Shown: positions 16,312 to 24,495 of the stretch, in pieces
How positions within the stretch are numbered: position 1 is the first letter of the stretch
Layout: every line of letters starts with the position of its first letter
DNA from: Cellulomonas phragmiteti
Lineage (GTDB): Bacteria; Actinomycetota; Actinomycetes; Actinomycetales; Cellulomonadaceae
Reading direction: 5' to 3'
DNA length: 64,000 nucleotides
Assembly: GCF_016862775.1 (NCBI RefSeq)
Contig: NZ_BONP01000020.1
Coordinates: forward strand, 1-64,000
Notes under the pieces: model-generated
What the model was told of the DNA's origin: nothing
What the model saw: only the letters and a program-made list of their open reading frames with translations
The model's database searches: none
Position numbers and translations under genes: made by a program

Positions 16312-16380
16312 CCAGCGCGTCCGCACCCGCCACCCGCGCCCGGCCCACCATCTCGCCGCATCCGTTCAACCTCGCGCACC

Positions 16381-16396
16381 GGTGTACCGATACACC
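16381..16396 (+). promoter_or_regulatory. Palindrome upstream of a small gene
   Basis: GGTGTA-CCGA-TACACC is a perfect 6-4-6 inverted repeat 50 bases upstream of the ATG at 16447, in the 135-base gap after the transporter. Its AT content is higher than its surroundings. A repressor operator is the simplest reading. Confidence 0.4.
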
Positions 16397-16446
16397 TGGG
16401 GACAGCACGACCAGGCGTTGCACCGCCTCGGCCCGAGGAGCCCGCG

Positions 16447-16644
16447 ATGAGCACCACCACCGTCATCGACACCCGTCACGACAGCGCCGCGTCGCTCGCC
16501 GTCGCCCTGGGCCTGGTGCACCCGGCTCCCCGGCCGGTGCGCGTGCCGCCGCTGACGCAGCGGATCGTCCCGGGCCGCTCGCCGCTGGAGGCGTCCGGGT
16601 GGGCCGAGACGGTCGAGACCGACGGGCCCCTCGCCCGCCTCTGA
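16447..16644 (+). CDS. Small hypothetical protein
   Basis: A 65-residue frame from ATG 16447 with GAGGAG at 16436-16441. It has no hydrophobic segment or cysteines. The middle is Pro/Arg-rich (P-A-P-R-P-V-R-V-P-P) and the tail acidic. No family recognised. Support comes only from the good ribosome site, the upstream palindrome and GC3 bias; it could be a non-functional frame. Confidence 0.45.
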   Translation: MSTTTVIDTRHDSAASLAVALGLVHPAPRPVRVPPLTQRIVPGRSPLEASGWAETVETDGPLARL

Positions 16645-16729
16645 CCCGCGGACCGGCGGTGCCGTGAGATCGGCCACGTCCGCCCCTCCGGCAGCACGTC
16701 CGGCGTCCGACGACGGCCAGAATGGCGCC

Positions 16730-17821
16730 ATGCCCTCGGCTCTCTTCTCCCCCCTCACCGTGCGCGGCACCACGTTCTCCCACCGCGTGTGGATGGCCCC
16801 CATGTGCCAGTACTCCGCCGCCGCGGACGGCCCCGACGCGGGCGCGCCGACCGACTGGCACGTGCAGCACTACGGCTCCCGCGCGGCCGGCGGTGCGGCG
16901 CTCGTGATCGTCGAGGCCACGGCCGTCGTGCCCGAGGGCCGGATCACGCCGTTCGACCTGGGGATCTGGGACGACGCGCAGGTCGCGGCGCACCGCCGGG
17001 TCGTCGACCTGGTCCACGCGCAGGGCGCGCGGGCAGGCATCCAGCTGGCGCACGCGGGGCGCAAGGCCTCCACCGACGCGCCGTGGCGCGGCGGCGCACC
17101 GCTCGGCCCGGACGCCGGCGGGTGGCCGGTCGTCGGCGCGAGCCCCGTGCCGTTCGCGGACGGGCACCCCACGCCGACCGCGCTGACGACCGACGGGATC
17201 GCGGACGTCGTCGCGGCGTTCGCCGCCGCGGCCCGCCGGGCCGTCGCCGCCGGGTACGACGTGGTCGAGGTGCACGCCGCCCACGGCTACCTGCTGCACC
17301 AGTTCTGCTCGCCGGACTCCAACGTGCGCGACGACGCGTACGGGGGCACGTTCGAGGACCGGACCCGCCTGGTGCGGGAGGTCACGGCGGCCGTGCGCGC
17401 AGCGGTCCCGGAGGCGATGCCGCTGCTGGTGCGGGTCTCCGCGACCGACTGGGTGGAGCCCGCAGGGTGGACCGGCGACGACACCGTGCGCCTCGCGCGG
17501 GACCTCGCCCCGCTGGGTGTCGACATGGTGCACGTCTCGACGGGCGGCAACCTGCCGGGCGTGGCGATCCCCGGCGGCCCCGGCTACCAGGTGCCGTACG
17601 CCGCACGGGTGCGCGCGGAGGCCGGTGTGCCGACGATCGCCGTGGGCGCCATCACCGACCCGGCGCAGGCCGAGCAGGTGGTCGCCGGCGGGTCGGCGGA
17701 CGCCGTCGCGCTCGCCCGGCCGCTGCTCGTCGACCCGTTCTGGCCGCACCGGGCGGCGCTCGCCCTGGGGGCGGACCTCCCGCTGCCCGTGCAGTACGAC
17801 CGGGCCCGCGCGCTCGTCTGA
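16730..17821 (+). CDS. Old Yellow Enzyme family NADH:flavin oxidoreductase (YqjM-like)
   Basis: A 363-residue protein from ATG 16730. Old Yellow Enzyme landmarks are the N-terminal L-F-S-P-L with V-W-M-A-P-M-C-Q-Y-S (the Cys that tunes FMN in YqjM-type enzymes, near residue 25), Q-L-A-H-A-G-R-K-A-S near 105, the H-A-A-H-G-Y-L-L-H-Q-F-x-S-P loop near 183, R-D-D-A-Y-G-G, and the phosphate-binding V-G-A-I near 305. It would bind FMN and reduce activated C=C bonds using NAD(P)H; the natural substrate is unknown. Class: thermophilic-like/YqjM branch. Confidence 0.9.
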   Translation: MPSALFSPLTVRGTTFSHRVWMAPMCQYSAAADGPDAGAPTDWHVQHYGSRAAGGAALVIVEATAVVPEGRITPFDLGIWDDAQVAAHRRVVDLVHAQGARAGIQLAHAGRKASTDAPWRGGAPLGPDAGGWPVVGASPVPFADGHPTPTALTTDGIADVVAAFAAAARRAVAAGYDVVEVHAAHGYLLHQFCSPDSNVRDDAYGGTFEDRTRLVREVTAAVRAAVPEAMPLLVRVSATDWVEPAGWTGDDTVRLARDLAPLGVDMVHVSTGGNLPGVAIPGGPGYQVPYAARVRAEAGVPTIAVGAITDPAQAEQVVAGGSADAVALARPLLVDPFWPHRAALALGADLPLPVQYDRARALV

Positions 17822-17920
17822 GACGCCGTCGCCCGCGCTGCCCCCGGGACGGCGGCGCCCCGGGGCGGCGGCGCGCGGTCTCGGGGAGGATGGGCCGGTC
17901 ACCCTGCGGAAGGAACGCCC

Positions 17921-18331
17921 GTGCCCCAGCCACCCCTGCCTCCCGAGGTCGCCGACCTGCTGGCCCGGCCCAATCCGGCGGTCATGGCGACCGTCCACCC
18001 CGACGGGCACCCCGTCACCGTCGCCACCTGGTACCTCGTGGAGGACGACGGCCGGGTGCTGCTCAACCTCGACGCCGGGCGCGCCCGCCTGCGGCACCTG
18101 CGCAGCAACCCGCACGTCTCGCTGACCGCACTGTCGCAGGACAGCTGGTACACACACGTGAGCGTGCAGGGCCGCGTCGTGGAGATCGTCGACGACGTCG
18201 ACCTGGTCGACATCGACCGGCTCTCGACGCACTACTCCGGCAAGCCGTACCCGGTGCGGGACCGCCCGCGCGTCAGCGTCCGCGTCGTCGTCGAGCACTG
18301 GCACGGGTGGGGCGCGGCCAAGGCCGACTGA
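17921..18331 (+). CDS. PPOX-class split-barrel oxidoreductase, probably F420-dependent
   Basis: A 136-residue protein from GTG 17921 with GGAAGGA at about 17908-17914. The split beta-barrel pattern is seen: P-A-V-M-A-T-V-H-P-D-G-H-P at 19-31, T-W-Y-L near 36, a basic R-L-R-H-L-R near 55, N-P-H-V-S-L and G-R-V-V-E-I. Such actinobacterial proteins typically bind cofactor F420 or FMN and reduce small molecules. F420 use is inferred from family size and host. Follows the flavin reductase on the same strand after a 99-base gap. Confidence 0.8.
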   Translation: MPQPPLPPEVADLLARPNPAVMATVHPDGHPVTVATWYLVEDDGRVLLNLDAGRARLRHLRSNPHVSLTALSQDSWYTHVSVQGRVVEIVDDVDLVDIDRLSTHYSGKPYPVRDRPRVSVRVVVEHWHGWGAAKAD

Positions 18332-18340
18332 CCCGGGCGG

Positions 18341-18970
18341 TCACGTCGCGGCGGGCTCGTCGCGGGGCGTCGTGGACGCACCGGCGACGGCCCGCGGGCG
18401 GCGCCGCGCGGTGAGCCACACCCCCGCGACGGCCGACCCGATCCCCCCGGCGACCAGGTCGCCGACCGTGTCGGCGTACCCCACGTAGATCTCGGGGTCG
18501 ACGTACGTGTTGCCGAGGTACTCCCCGACCTCCCACAGCACGCTGAGGGCGCAGCCCAGCGCGGCGGTCACGGCGACGACACCGAGCCGCGCGGCGCCCG
18601 TCGTCACGGTGCCCGCGTCGACGACCACGCCCGTGCGACGTTGCAGCAGCAGGTACGCGACCGCGGCGACCAGGCCCGTGACGACGAGGTGCGCGACCAC
18701 GTCCAGCCACGCGACCGCCTGGTACAGCTGCAGGGCACCGCACCACGCGGCCGCGACCAGCCCGAGCCCGTACGCGGCGTCGAGCCGGCGCGGCGCGGCG
18801 GCGGCGAGCGGCACGACCAGCCCGGCCAGCACCAGGGAGAACAGCGCGACGTCGACCGGCCCGCGCCACACCAGCGCGACGACCAGGCAGACCGCACCCA
18901 GGACGCGCACCGCGCCCCCGGGCCCGCGCACCAGCGCACGCATCGCCTCCGCCCGCTGCGTGCGCGCCAT
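18341..18970 (-). CDS. Integral membrane protein (DUF2238-like)
   Basis: A 209-residue protein from ATG 18970 with GGAGG 6 bases upstream. At least five hydrophobic helices are predicted between residues 20 and 190. The segment W-E-V-G-E-Y-L-G-N followed by Y-A-D-T-V-G-D-L-V-A-G resembles the conserved end of YjdF/DUF2238-type membrane proteins, which have no assigned function. The basic C-terminal tail should be cytoplasmic. Its start is 89 bases from the end of the glycosyltransferase gene, on the same strand. Confidence 0.7.
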   Translation of the reverse strand: MARTQRAEAMRALVRGPGGAVRVLGAVCLVVALVWRGPVDVALFSLVLAGLVVPLAAAAPRRLDAAYGLGLVAAAWCGALQLYQAVAWLDVVAHLVVTGLVAAVAYLLLQRRTGVVVDAGTVTTGAARLGVVAVTAALGCALSVLWEVGEYLGNTYVDPEIYVGYADTVGDLVAGGIGSAVAGVWLTARRRPRAVAGASTTPRDEPAAT

Positions 18971-19059
18971 GTCCGCCTCCGTCCGCGGGCCGGCCCGCCC
19001 GGCGCCCGCGGCGACGCTACGTCGGCACCGCACGCGCCGCACGGCGAGCGGGACGTGCG

Positions 19060-20301
19060 TCAGCGGCGGGCCCACCAGTCGGTCGCGCGCGCCGGCCCGG
19101 GGCCGGGCAGCCGTCGGATCACCGGGGAGTCGGCGGGCTCGGGTGCCCACCACGGGTCCCGCACCCGCAGCAGCCCGGCCTCACCGGCCCGCACCGCCGC
19201 GACCACGTACGCGAGCGCCGCCAGCGGCAGCAGGACGAACGCCCGCAGCAGCGCGTACAGCGGGTACAGCCACGCGACGGGGTCGCGCAGGTCCCGCGTG
19301 AGCGCCGCGGTCAGGGCGCCGTGCGCGACGACGACAGGCACCAGCACCCACGGCACGTGCCAGGCGCTCCACCACAGCAGCGGCACCAGCCCGAACCCTG
19401 CCGCGACCGTCCCCAGGTGCAGCGACGGCCGGCGGAGGGCCAGGTGCGGGTGGACGACGGCGACGCGGAACACGCCCGCCAGCTCGGCCAGCCGCTGCCC
19501 CGTCCACGCCGACGCCGTGCCGGTCCCGCGCTGCACCGCGGGCACGTCGAGGTGCGCGACCCGGTGACCGCGCGCGGCCGCGAGCACCCCGAGCTCGACG
19601 TCGTCCCCCTGGCCGAACCGCGTGTGGCGGCGCAGCAGGTCGGCGTGCACGGCGCGGCGCGCGACGTGGGTGCCGCCGCGCACGTACCAGGGCACGCGGT
19701 GCCGCAGCCGCGCGGCCAGGGTGTCCTCGATGCGCAGCACGCGCGCGAGCAGCCCGTGCGCCGGGACCGTCGCGGTGATCGTCCCGAGGTCGACGCCGGC
19801 GGCGACGAGCCCGCCGACGACCTCCTCGAGCGGCCGGGGGATCTCCGTCCCCGGGTCGACGCACACCACGTAGGTGCTGGTCACGACGGCGTGCGCGTCG
19901 TCGAGCAGCCCGACCCGCACCGCGCGTGCGGGTGCGGCGCCGGCCGGGGCGCGCCGCGCCCGCGACGCCCCGGCGACGTGCACGCGGAAGCCGTGCGCAC
20001 CGGCCACCGCCCACAGCCGCCGGTAGAACGCGGGCGTCTGCGTCGCGGTCGTGACGAGCAGGACGCGCGCGCCCTCGGCGTGCAGCCAGCCCAGCCGCTC
20101 GAGGTCCCCCGGGTCGCCGTGCACGGGGACGACGACGGTCAGGTCGGGCACGGGACCCGCACCGCCCCGGGCCGGGACCGCGGGGGCGCGCGGTGCGGTG
20201 CCGCGCCGGGCGCGCAGCCGCGTGCCCCACGCCACCGCCAGCGCGAGCACCGGCTCGGCGAGCAGCGTGAGCAGCAGCGCGACCTGCGCGGCCGTGGTCA
20301 T
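19060..20301 (-). CDS. Membrane-bound family-2 glycosyltransferase
   Basis: A 413-residue protein from ATG 20301, overlapping the CapD-like gene stop by 4 bases. An N-terminal anchor (about 5-25) precedes the GT-A fold: V-V-V-P-V-H-G-D near 58, V-V-C-V-D-P-G-T near 145 (metal-binding DxD replaced by D-P-G), G-Q-G-D-D-V-E-L near 232 (candidate base) and Q-R-G-T-G near 262 in the position of QxxRW. Four or five C-terminal helices follow, as in processive synthases. It likely transfers a sugar onto a lipid or growing glycan at the membrane. The altered DxD and QxxRW leave activity uncertain. Confidence 0.8.
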   Translation of the reverse strand: MTTAAQVALLLTLLAEPVLALAVAWGTRLRARRGTAPRAPAVPARGGAGPVPDLTVVVPVHGDPGDLERLGWLHAEGARVLLVTTATQTPAFYRRLWAVAGAHGFRVHVAGASRARRAPAGAAPARAVRVGLLDDAHAVVTSTYVVCVDPGTEIPRPLEEVVGGLVAAGVDLGTITATVPAHGLLARVLRIEDTLAARLRHRVPWYVRGGTHVARRAVHADLLRRHTRFGQGDDVELGVLAAARGHRVAHLDVPAVQRGTGTASAWTGQRLAELAGVFRVAVVHPHLALRRPSLHLGTVAAGFGLVPLLWWSAWHVPWVLVPVVVAHGALTAALTRDLRDPVAWLYPLYALLRAFVLLPLAALAYVVAAVRAGEAGLLRVRDPWWAPEPADSPVIRRLPGPGPARATDWWARR

Positions 20302-21443
20302 GCCGGGACGGGTCCGAGCACGCGCAGCGCGGGGCCGGGGCCGCTGCGGGGGACGTGGTCGTCGGGTGCCGCGTCGTCGTCGGCGCGGGCGGCGAGCCCG
20401 CCGTGCTGCTCGGCGAGCAGGCGGCGGACGCGGGGCTCGTCGGCGTCGTCGGCGGCCGCGTAGAGGCGCGCCAGGACGCGGTCGAAGCCCGGCGGGCGCG
20501 TGACCGGCGGGCAGCGCAGCACGCGGTCCACCGGGGTGGGCCGGGGCCGCTCGCCCGGGCCGACGGGCGCTCCGTGGTGCTCCTCGCCAGGGGTGGGCCC
20601 GGTGGCGGTGACGCGGGGCGCGGGCAGCCCGGCGAGCTCGGCGTACCGGTGGACGAGGTCGAGGACGCGCACGCGCTCACCGGCGTCGAGCACGAAGGTG
20701 CCGCCGCTGCGGTCGATGAGCGCGGCGGCCTCGAGCACGAGCCCGGCGGCCTCGTCAGGCGTCACGAGGCGGCGCGCGGCGTCCGGGTCGCCGACCGTCA
20801 CCGGCAGGCCGGCGGCGGCCTGGTGCACCAGGGCGTCCCAGAACGAGCCGCGCCCGCCCAGGACGGCGCCGACCCGCACGGACGCGGCCTGGAGCCCGTC
20901 CTGACCGCGGACGACGAGCTCGGCGAGCCGCTGGGTGGCGCCGAGCACGGACGTCGGGTGCGCGGCAGCGGCGCCGGAGACGTGCACGAGGCGCCGCACC
21001 CCGTGCCGGTGGGCCGCCCGCACGACGTTCTGCGTGCCCCACACGTTGGTCATGACGCCGGCGGCGCTGAACCGCTCGAGCAGCGCGCCGTGGGTGAGTG
21101 CCGCGGCGTGCAGGACGAGGTCGGGGGCGGCGTGCGCGAACGCGGCATCGAGCGCCCGGGCGTCGCGCACGTCCGTCAGCCAGACGGACGACGCGTCGGT
21201 GAAGCCGGCGCCGGTCAGCTCGAGCTGCTGCGCGTGCAGCCGGCCCTCGTCGACGTCCAGCAGGTGCAGCGCCGCGGGCCGCAGCGCGGCGAGGCGGCGG
21301 GCGAGCGCCCGCCCGAGGGAGCCGGCGGCTCCCGTCACCAGGACGTGGCGCCCGGCGACGAGCTCGCGCACGGCCGCGCCGGTGGCGTGCGGGCGCGTGG
21401 CCGGCAGCAGGTCCTGCGGGCGCGGGCGGCGGTGGTGGGTCAT
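20298..21443 (-). CDS. CapD/PglF-like nucleotide-sugar SDR protein with altered catalytic site
   Basis: A 381-residue protein from ATG 21443 with AGGAAA 7 bases upstream. The Rossmann motif V-T-G-A-A-G-S-L-G is at 36-44 and D-V-D-E near 63 would bind the NAD ribose. Overall it matches the soluble half of CapD/FlaA1-type UDP-sugar 4,6-dehydratases. However, the usual S-T-D-K-A box is S-G-A-A-A (156-160) and the M-G-A-T-K box is L-G-A-T-Q (167-171), so the catalytic lysines are missing. It may be a pseudoenzyme or a divergent reductase. Coupled to the glycosyltransferase by a 4-base overlap. Confidence 0.75.
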   Translation of the reverse strand: MTHHRRPRPQDLLPATRPHATGAAVRELVAGRHVLVTGAAGSLGRALARRLAALRPAALHLLDVDEGRLHAQQLELTGAGFTDASSVWLTDVRDARALDAAFAHAAPDLVLHAAALTHGALLERFSAAGVMTNVWGTQNVVRAAHRHGVRRLVHVSGAAAAHPTSVLGATQRLAELVVRGQDGLQAASVRVGAVLGGRGSFWDALVHQAAAGLPVTVGDPDAARRLVTPDEAAGLVLEAAALIDRSGGTFVLDAGERVRVLDLVHRYAELAGLPAPRVTATGPTPGEEHHGAPVGPGERPRPTPVDRVLRCPPVTRPPGFDRVLARLYAAADDADEPRVRRLLAEQHGGLAARADDDAAPDDHVPRSGPGPALRVLGPVPA

Positions 21444-21581
21444 GGGTGCTTTCCTGACGGGGGCGCCGGACCCGTCGAGCGTATTGCCGGGTATGTCCGG
21501 TTCTCGCTGCGGGCGGCGTGGACCACCCGTTCGGCGGTGACGTTCCAGCCGTCCGGCCGAGCCCGCCCCTACGCTGGTCGG

Positions 21582-22127
21582 GTGGCCGTGATCCTCGCCG
21601 TGTGCGTCGTGCACGCCCTGCGCCCCGACGCGGGGCCCGTGGGGGTGACGGCGATCGACAAGCGCGCCGTCGCCGGGCCGGTGCGGGTGGGACCGTACGG
21701 CCTGCGGGCGGACGTGCAGGCCGACCGGGTGTTCCACGGCGGCACCGCCCAGGCGCTGTACGCGTACGGCCAGGACGACGCGGACCACTGGGCGCGCGAG
21801 CTGCGGCGCGAGCTGGCTCCCGGCTGGTTCGGGGAGAACCTGCGGGTGGCGGGCCTGGACCCGAACGCGGCGCGGGTCGGCGAGCGCTGGCGCGTCGGTG
21901 CGGACGTCGTGCTGGAGGTCACCGGGCCGCGCGAGCCGTGCTCGACGTTCGCGCGGTGGGTGGGCGGCGCGGACGAGCAGGGCTGGGTCCGCCGGTTCCG
22001 GGACGCCGGTCGCGTGGGCGCCTACCTGCGGGTCGTGTCGCGCGGGTCGGTGCAGGCGGGCGACCCGGTGGTCGTGGAGCCGGCGGCACCGGGCGCGCCG
22101 ACGGTGCTCGAGGTCCTGCGCGGCTGA
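21582..22127 (+). CDS. MOSC-domain protein
   Basis: A 181-residue protein from GTG 21582 (a second in-frame GTG lies at 21588). The MOSC pattern is clear: D-K-R-A-V near 27, Q-A-D-R-V-F-H-G-G near 49, A-L-Y-A-Y-G-Q-D-D, W-F-G-E-N-L near 85, and E-P-C-S-T-F-A near 117 bearing the conserved cysteine. MOSC domains, as in YiiM, YcbX and the molybdenum cofactor sulfurase, handle the molybdenum cofactor or its sulfur. A YiiM-like standalone role in reducing N-hydroxylated compounds is plausible. Divergent from the CapD-like gene. Confidence 0.85.
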   Translation: MAVILAVCVVHALRPDAGPVGVTAIDKRAVAGPVRVGPYGLRADVQADRVFHGGTAQALYAYGQDDADHWARELRRELAPGWFGENLRVAGLDPNAARVGERWRVGADVVLEVTGPREPCSTFARWVGGADEQGWVRRFRDAGRVGAYLRVVSRGSVQAGDPVVVEPAAPGAPTVLEVLRG

Positions 22128-22292
22128 GCCGGCAGAGGGTCCCCCGGGTGGCGGGTGTCCACCGCCCAAAACGTTCCGTACCGGGGCAGACCGCCCGGCA
22201 GGATGGTTGAATATTCTCGGACGACTGTCCAACCGGCGCCTCCCGGATCGCGGACGGGCGGGACGCCGGACGCCCGAGACGTGGGGGACGAC

Positions 22293-22982
22293 ATGAGCGA
22301 GCCGACCCGTACCGCCGACCGACCCGTCCGCCAGTGGCAGGGCCTGACCATCCCCGACCCGGGGGTCTACGAGCTCGACGACGCCCACAAGCGCGTCGGG
22401 TTCGTCGCCCAGCACATGATGGTCAGCCCCGTGCGGGGCGAGTTCGCCCGCGCCGCGGCGACCATCGTCGTGGGTGAGGACCCGCTGCACTCCTCGGTGA
22501 CCGCCGTCATCGCCACCGAGAGCCTCACCACCCACCACGACGACCGCGACGCCCACCTGCGCAGCGCCGACTTCCTCGACGTCCAGCAGTTCCCGATGAT
22601 CGAGTTCCGCAGCACCGGCGTCGCGTGGCGCGGCGAGCAGGACGCGATCCTGCAGTGGGCGCGCCTGCGCAACCACAACGCCGACCGCCGCCGCGTGTCG
22701 CCCGACACCATCGAGCGCGCCGACCGCAACCGCATGAAGTTCGACGTCACGGGCGACCTGCGGATCAAGGGCGTGACGCGCCCGGTGACCCTGCGGATGG
22801 ACTTCGGCGGGGCGCGGCGCGACCCATACGACCGCGACATCTTCGGGTTCCACGCCGTGACCGACATCGACCGCGAGGACTTCGGCCTGGTGTGGAACGT
22901 CGCGCTCGAGGCGGGCGGCTGGCTCGTGGGCAAGAAGGTCCGCATCGAGATCGCGGGCGAGGCCGTCCACCAGTCCGCCTGA
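22293..22982 (+). CDS. YceI-family lipocalin-like protein
   Basis: A 229-residue protein from ATG 22293. G-V-Y-E-L-D-D-A-H-K-R-V-G-F at about 26-39 is the classic YceI opening (W/Y-x-x-D-x-x-H-S-x-x-x-F), followed by L-R-S-A-D-F-L-D and F-P-M-I-E-F near 95, then D-L-R-I-K-G-V-T-R-P-V near 155 and a final strand pair. The family forms a beta barrel that binds polyprenyl-type lipids such as isoprenoid quinones. There is no signal peptide, so this one is cytoplasmic. Convergent with the Hsp70-like gene. Confidence 0.85.
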   Translation: MSEPTRTADRPVRQWQGLTIPDPGVYELDDAHKRVGFVAQHMMVSPVRGEFARAAATIVVGEDPLHSSVTAVIATESLTTHHDDRDAHLRSADFLDVQQFPMIEFRSTGVAWRGEQDAILQWARLRNHNADRRRVSPDTIERADRNRMKFDVTGDLRIKGVTRPVTLRMDFGGARRDPYDRDIFGFHAVTDIDREDFGLVWNVALEAGGWLVGKKVRIEIAGEAVHQSA

Positions 22983-22989
22983 CGAGCCG

Positions 22990-24495
22990 TCAGCCGCCGC
23001 GCGCGAGCGCCGCCACCACCAGCGCGCCGACGACCGCCGCGACCGCCACCAGCACGCCGAGCGCCAGCAGCGCACCGCGCCGCCGGTCGCCCCGCCACGT
23101 GACCTCGACCTCGTCGCGCGACGCGAGGTGCCGCAGCGCCCCGCGCACCTCGCGCGTGCGCACCGCCTCGTCCACCGGCACGACGACCCCCGCGTCCTGC
23201 GGGGTCGCCGCCAGCACCACGCCCTGCGGCTCGGGCGCGGCCAGCAGGTGCCGCTCCTCGCCCGCGGGCACCGCGTCGCCGGCGTCCTCACCGAGCAGCC
23301 GCACCGCGACGCCACCACCGTCGGTCGTGGCGCCCGCCCCCGCCGCGACGGGGAACACGGTCCCCGCCGGACCCTGCGCGCCCCCCGGCGGCGCCGGTGT
23401 CCCCGGCGCGGCGGTGCGCGCCGCCGGCAGGATCCGGCCGGCCGCACTGAGCGCCGCCCCCAGGCACACCGCGTACTTCGGGTGGGCGTCCACGACGACC
23501 GGGGCGCCCACCTCGGCGGCGAGGAGCTCGGACACCAGCGGGATCCGGCTCGAGCCCCCGGTGAGCAGCACCGCGTGCAGGTCCGCCGGGCGCACCCCCG
23601 CCGAGTCCACGGTCCGCGCCAGGGTGTCGACGGTGCGCAGCACGTCGATGCGGATCGCCGTCTCCAGCTCGCCGCGGGTCAGCCGCACCTGCCGCGTGAG
23701 GCCCGGCAGCAGCACCGGCACCACGGCCTCCACGTCGCTCGACAGCGCCTCCTTGGCCAGCACCGCCTGGTCCTTGACGGCCGCGAGCGCGGCCAGCACC
23801 GCCGGGTCCTGCGTGTCGAGGGACGTCCAGGCCCGTCCCAGCGCCGCCACGACGTGCCGCAGCACCGCCTCGTCCACGTCCTCACCGCCGATGTGCTCGT
23901 CCCCGCCGGGCTCGCCGCGCAGCTCGTACCCGTCGGCGGTGCGCACCACGACGGTTGCGTCGAACGTGCCCCCGCCCAGGTCGTACACCGCCACCACGGC
24001 ACCGACCGGCAGCCGGTCGAGCGCCGCGTAGTGCACGGCCGCCGCGACGGGCTCGGCCAGCAGACCGACGTCGGCCAGGCGCGCGTGACCCGCGGCCTCG
24101 ACCAGCAGGTCCCGTCGCAACGACCCCCACGTCGCCGGGTGCGTGAGCGTCACGTGGTCCGGCTCGCCGCCCTCCCGGGCGCGGACCGTGTCGACGACGT
24201 GGCGCAGCACCGCGCCCGTGAGCTCGACGGGGTCGAGCTCGTCGTCGCCGAGCAGCAGACCCGTCGGGTCGCCCAGGCGCCGCTTGAACCCCCGGGCCAG
24301 CCGCTCGGGCTCCAGCACGCCGCGGCGCACGGCCGCGTCGCCGACGAGCAGCGCACCGTCGGAGCGCAGCAGCACGGCCGACGGGATCGTGTCCGTGCGG
24401 TCGCCCAGGCCCACCGTGGTCGCCCGCCCGTCCCGCCACACGGCCGCGGCGGTGCGCGACGTGCCGACGTCGACGCCGAGCGTGTACCCGCTCAC
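22990..24495 (-). CDS. Hsp70/actin-fold ATPase with C-terminal membrane anchor
   Basis: A 501-residue protein from GTG 24495, overlapping the upstream gene by 4 bases. Hsp70 nucleotide-binding motifs are all visible: phosphate 1 D-V-G-T-S at 9-13, phosphate 2 D-L-G-G-G-T-F-D near 170, G-G-E-D near 194 and adenosine loop G-G-S-S-R-I-P near 311. There is no DnaK-like substrate domain. Instead a Gly/Ala/Pro linker and a low-complexity 130-residue region lead to a hydrophobic helix (about 478-498) at the end. It is likely a membrane-tethered ATPase working with the FN3 protein encoded just upstream. A promoter element shared with the injection system suggests co-regulation. Confidence 0.8.
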   Translation of the reverse strand: MSGYTLGVDVGTSRTAAAVWRDGRATTVGLGDRTDTIPSAVLLRSDGALLVGDAAVRRGVLEPERLARGFKRRLGDPTGLLLGDDELDPVELTGAVLRHVVDTVRAREGGEPDHVTLTHPATWGSLRRDLLVEAAGHARLADVGLLAEPVAAAVHYAALDRLPVGAVVAVYDLGGGTFDATVVVRTADGYELRGEPGGDEHIGGEDVDEAVLRHVVAALGRAWTSLDTQDPAVLAALAAVKDQAVLAKEALSSDVEAVVPVLLPGLTRQVRLTRGELETAIRIDVLRTVDTLARTVDSAGVRPADLHAVLLTGGSSRIPLVSELLAAEVGAPVVVDAHPKYAVCLGAALSAAGRILPAARTAAPGTPAPPGGAQGPAGTVFPVAAGAGATTDGGGVAVRLLGEDAGDAVPAGEERHLLAAPEPQGVVLAATPQDAGVVVPVDEAVRTREVRGALRHLASRDEVEVTWRGDRRRGALLALGVLVAVAAVVGALVVAALARGG

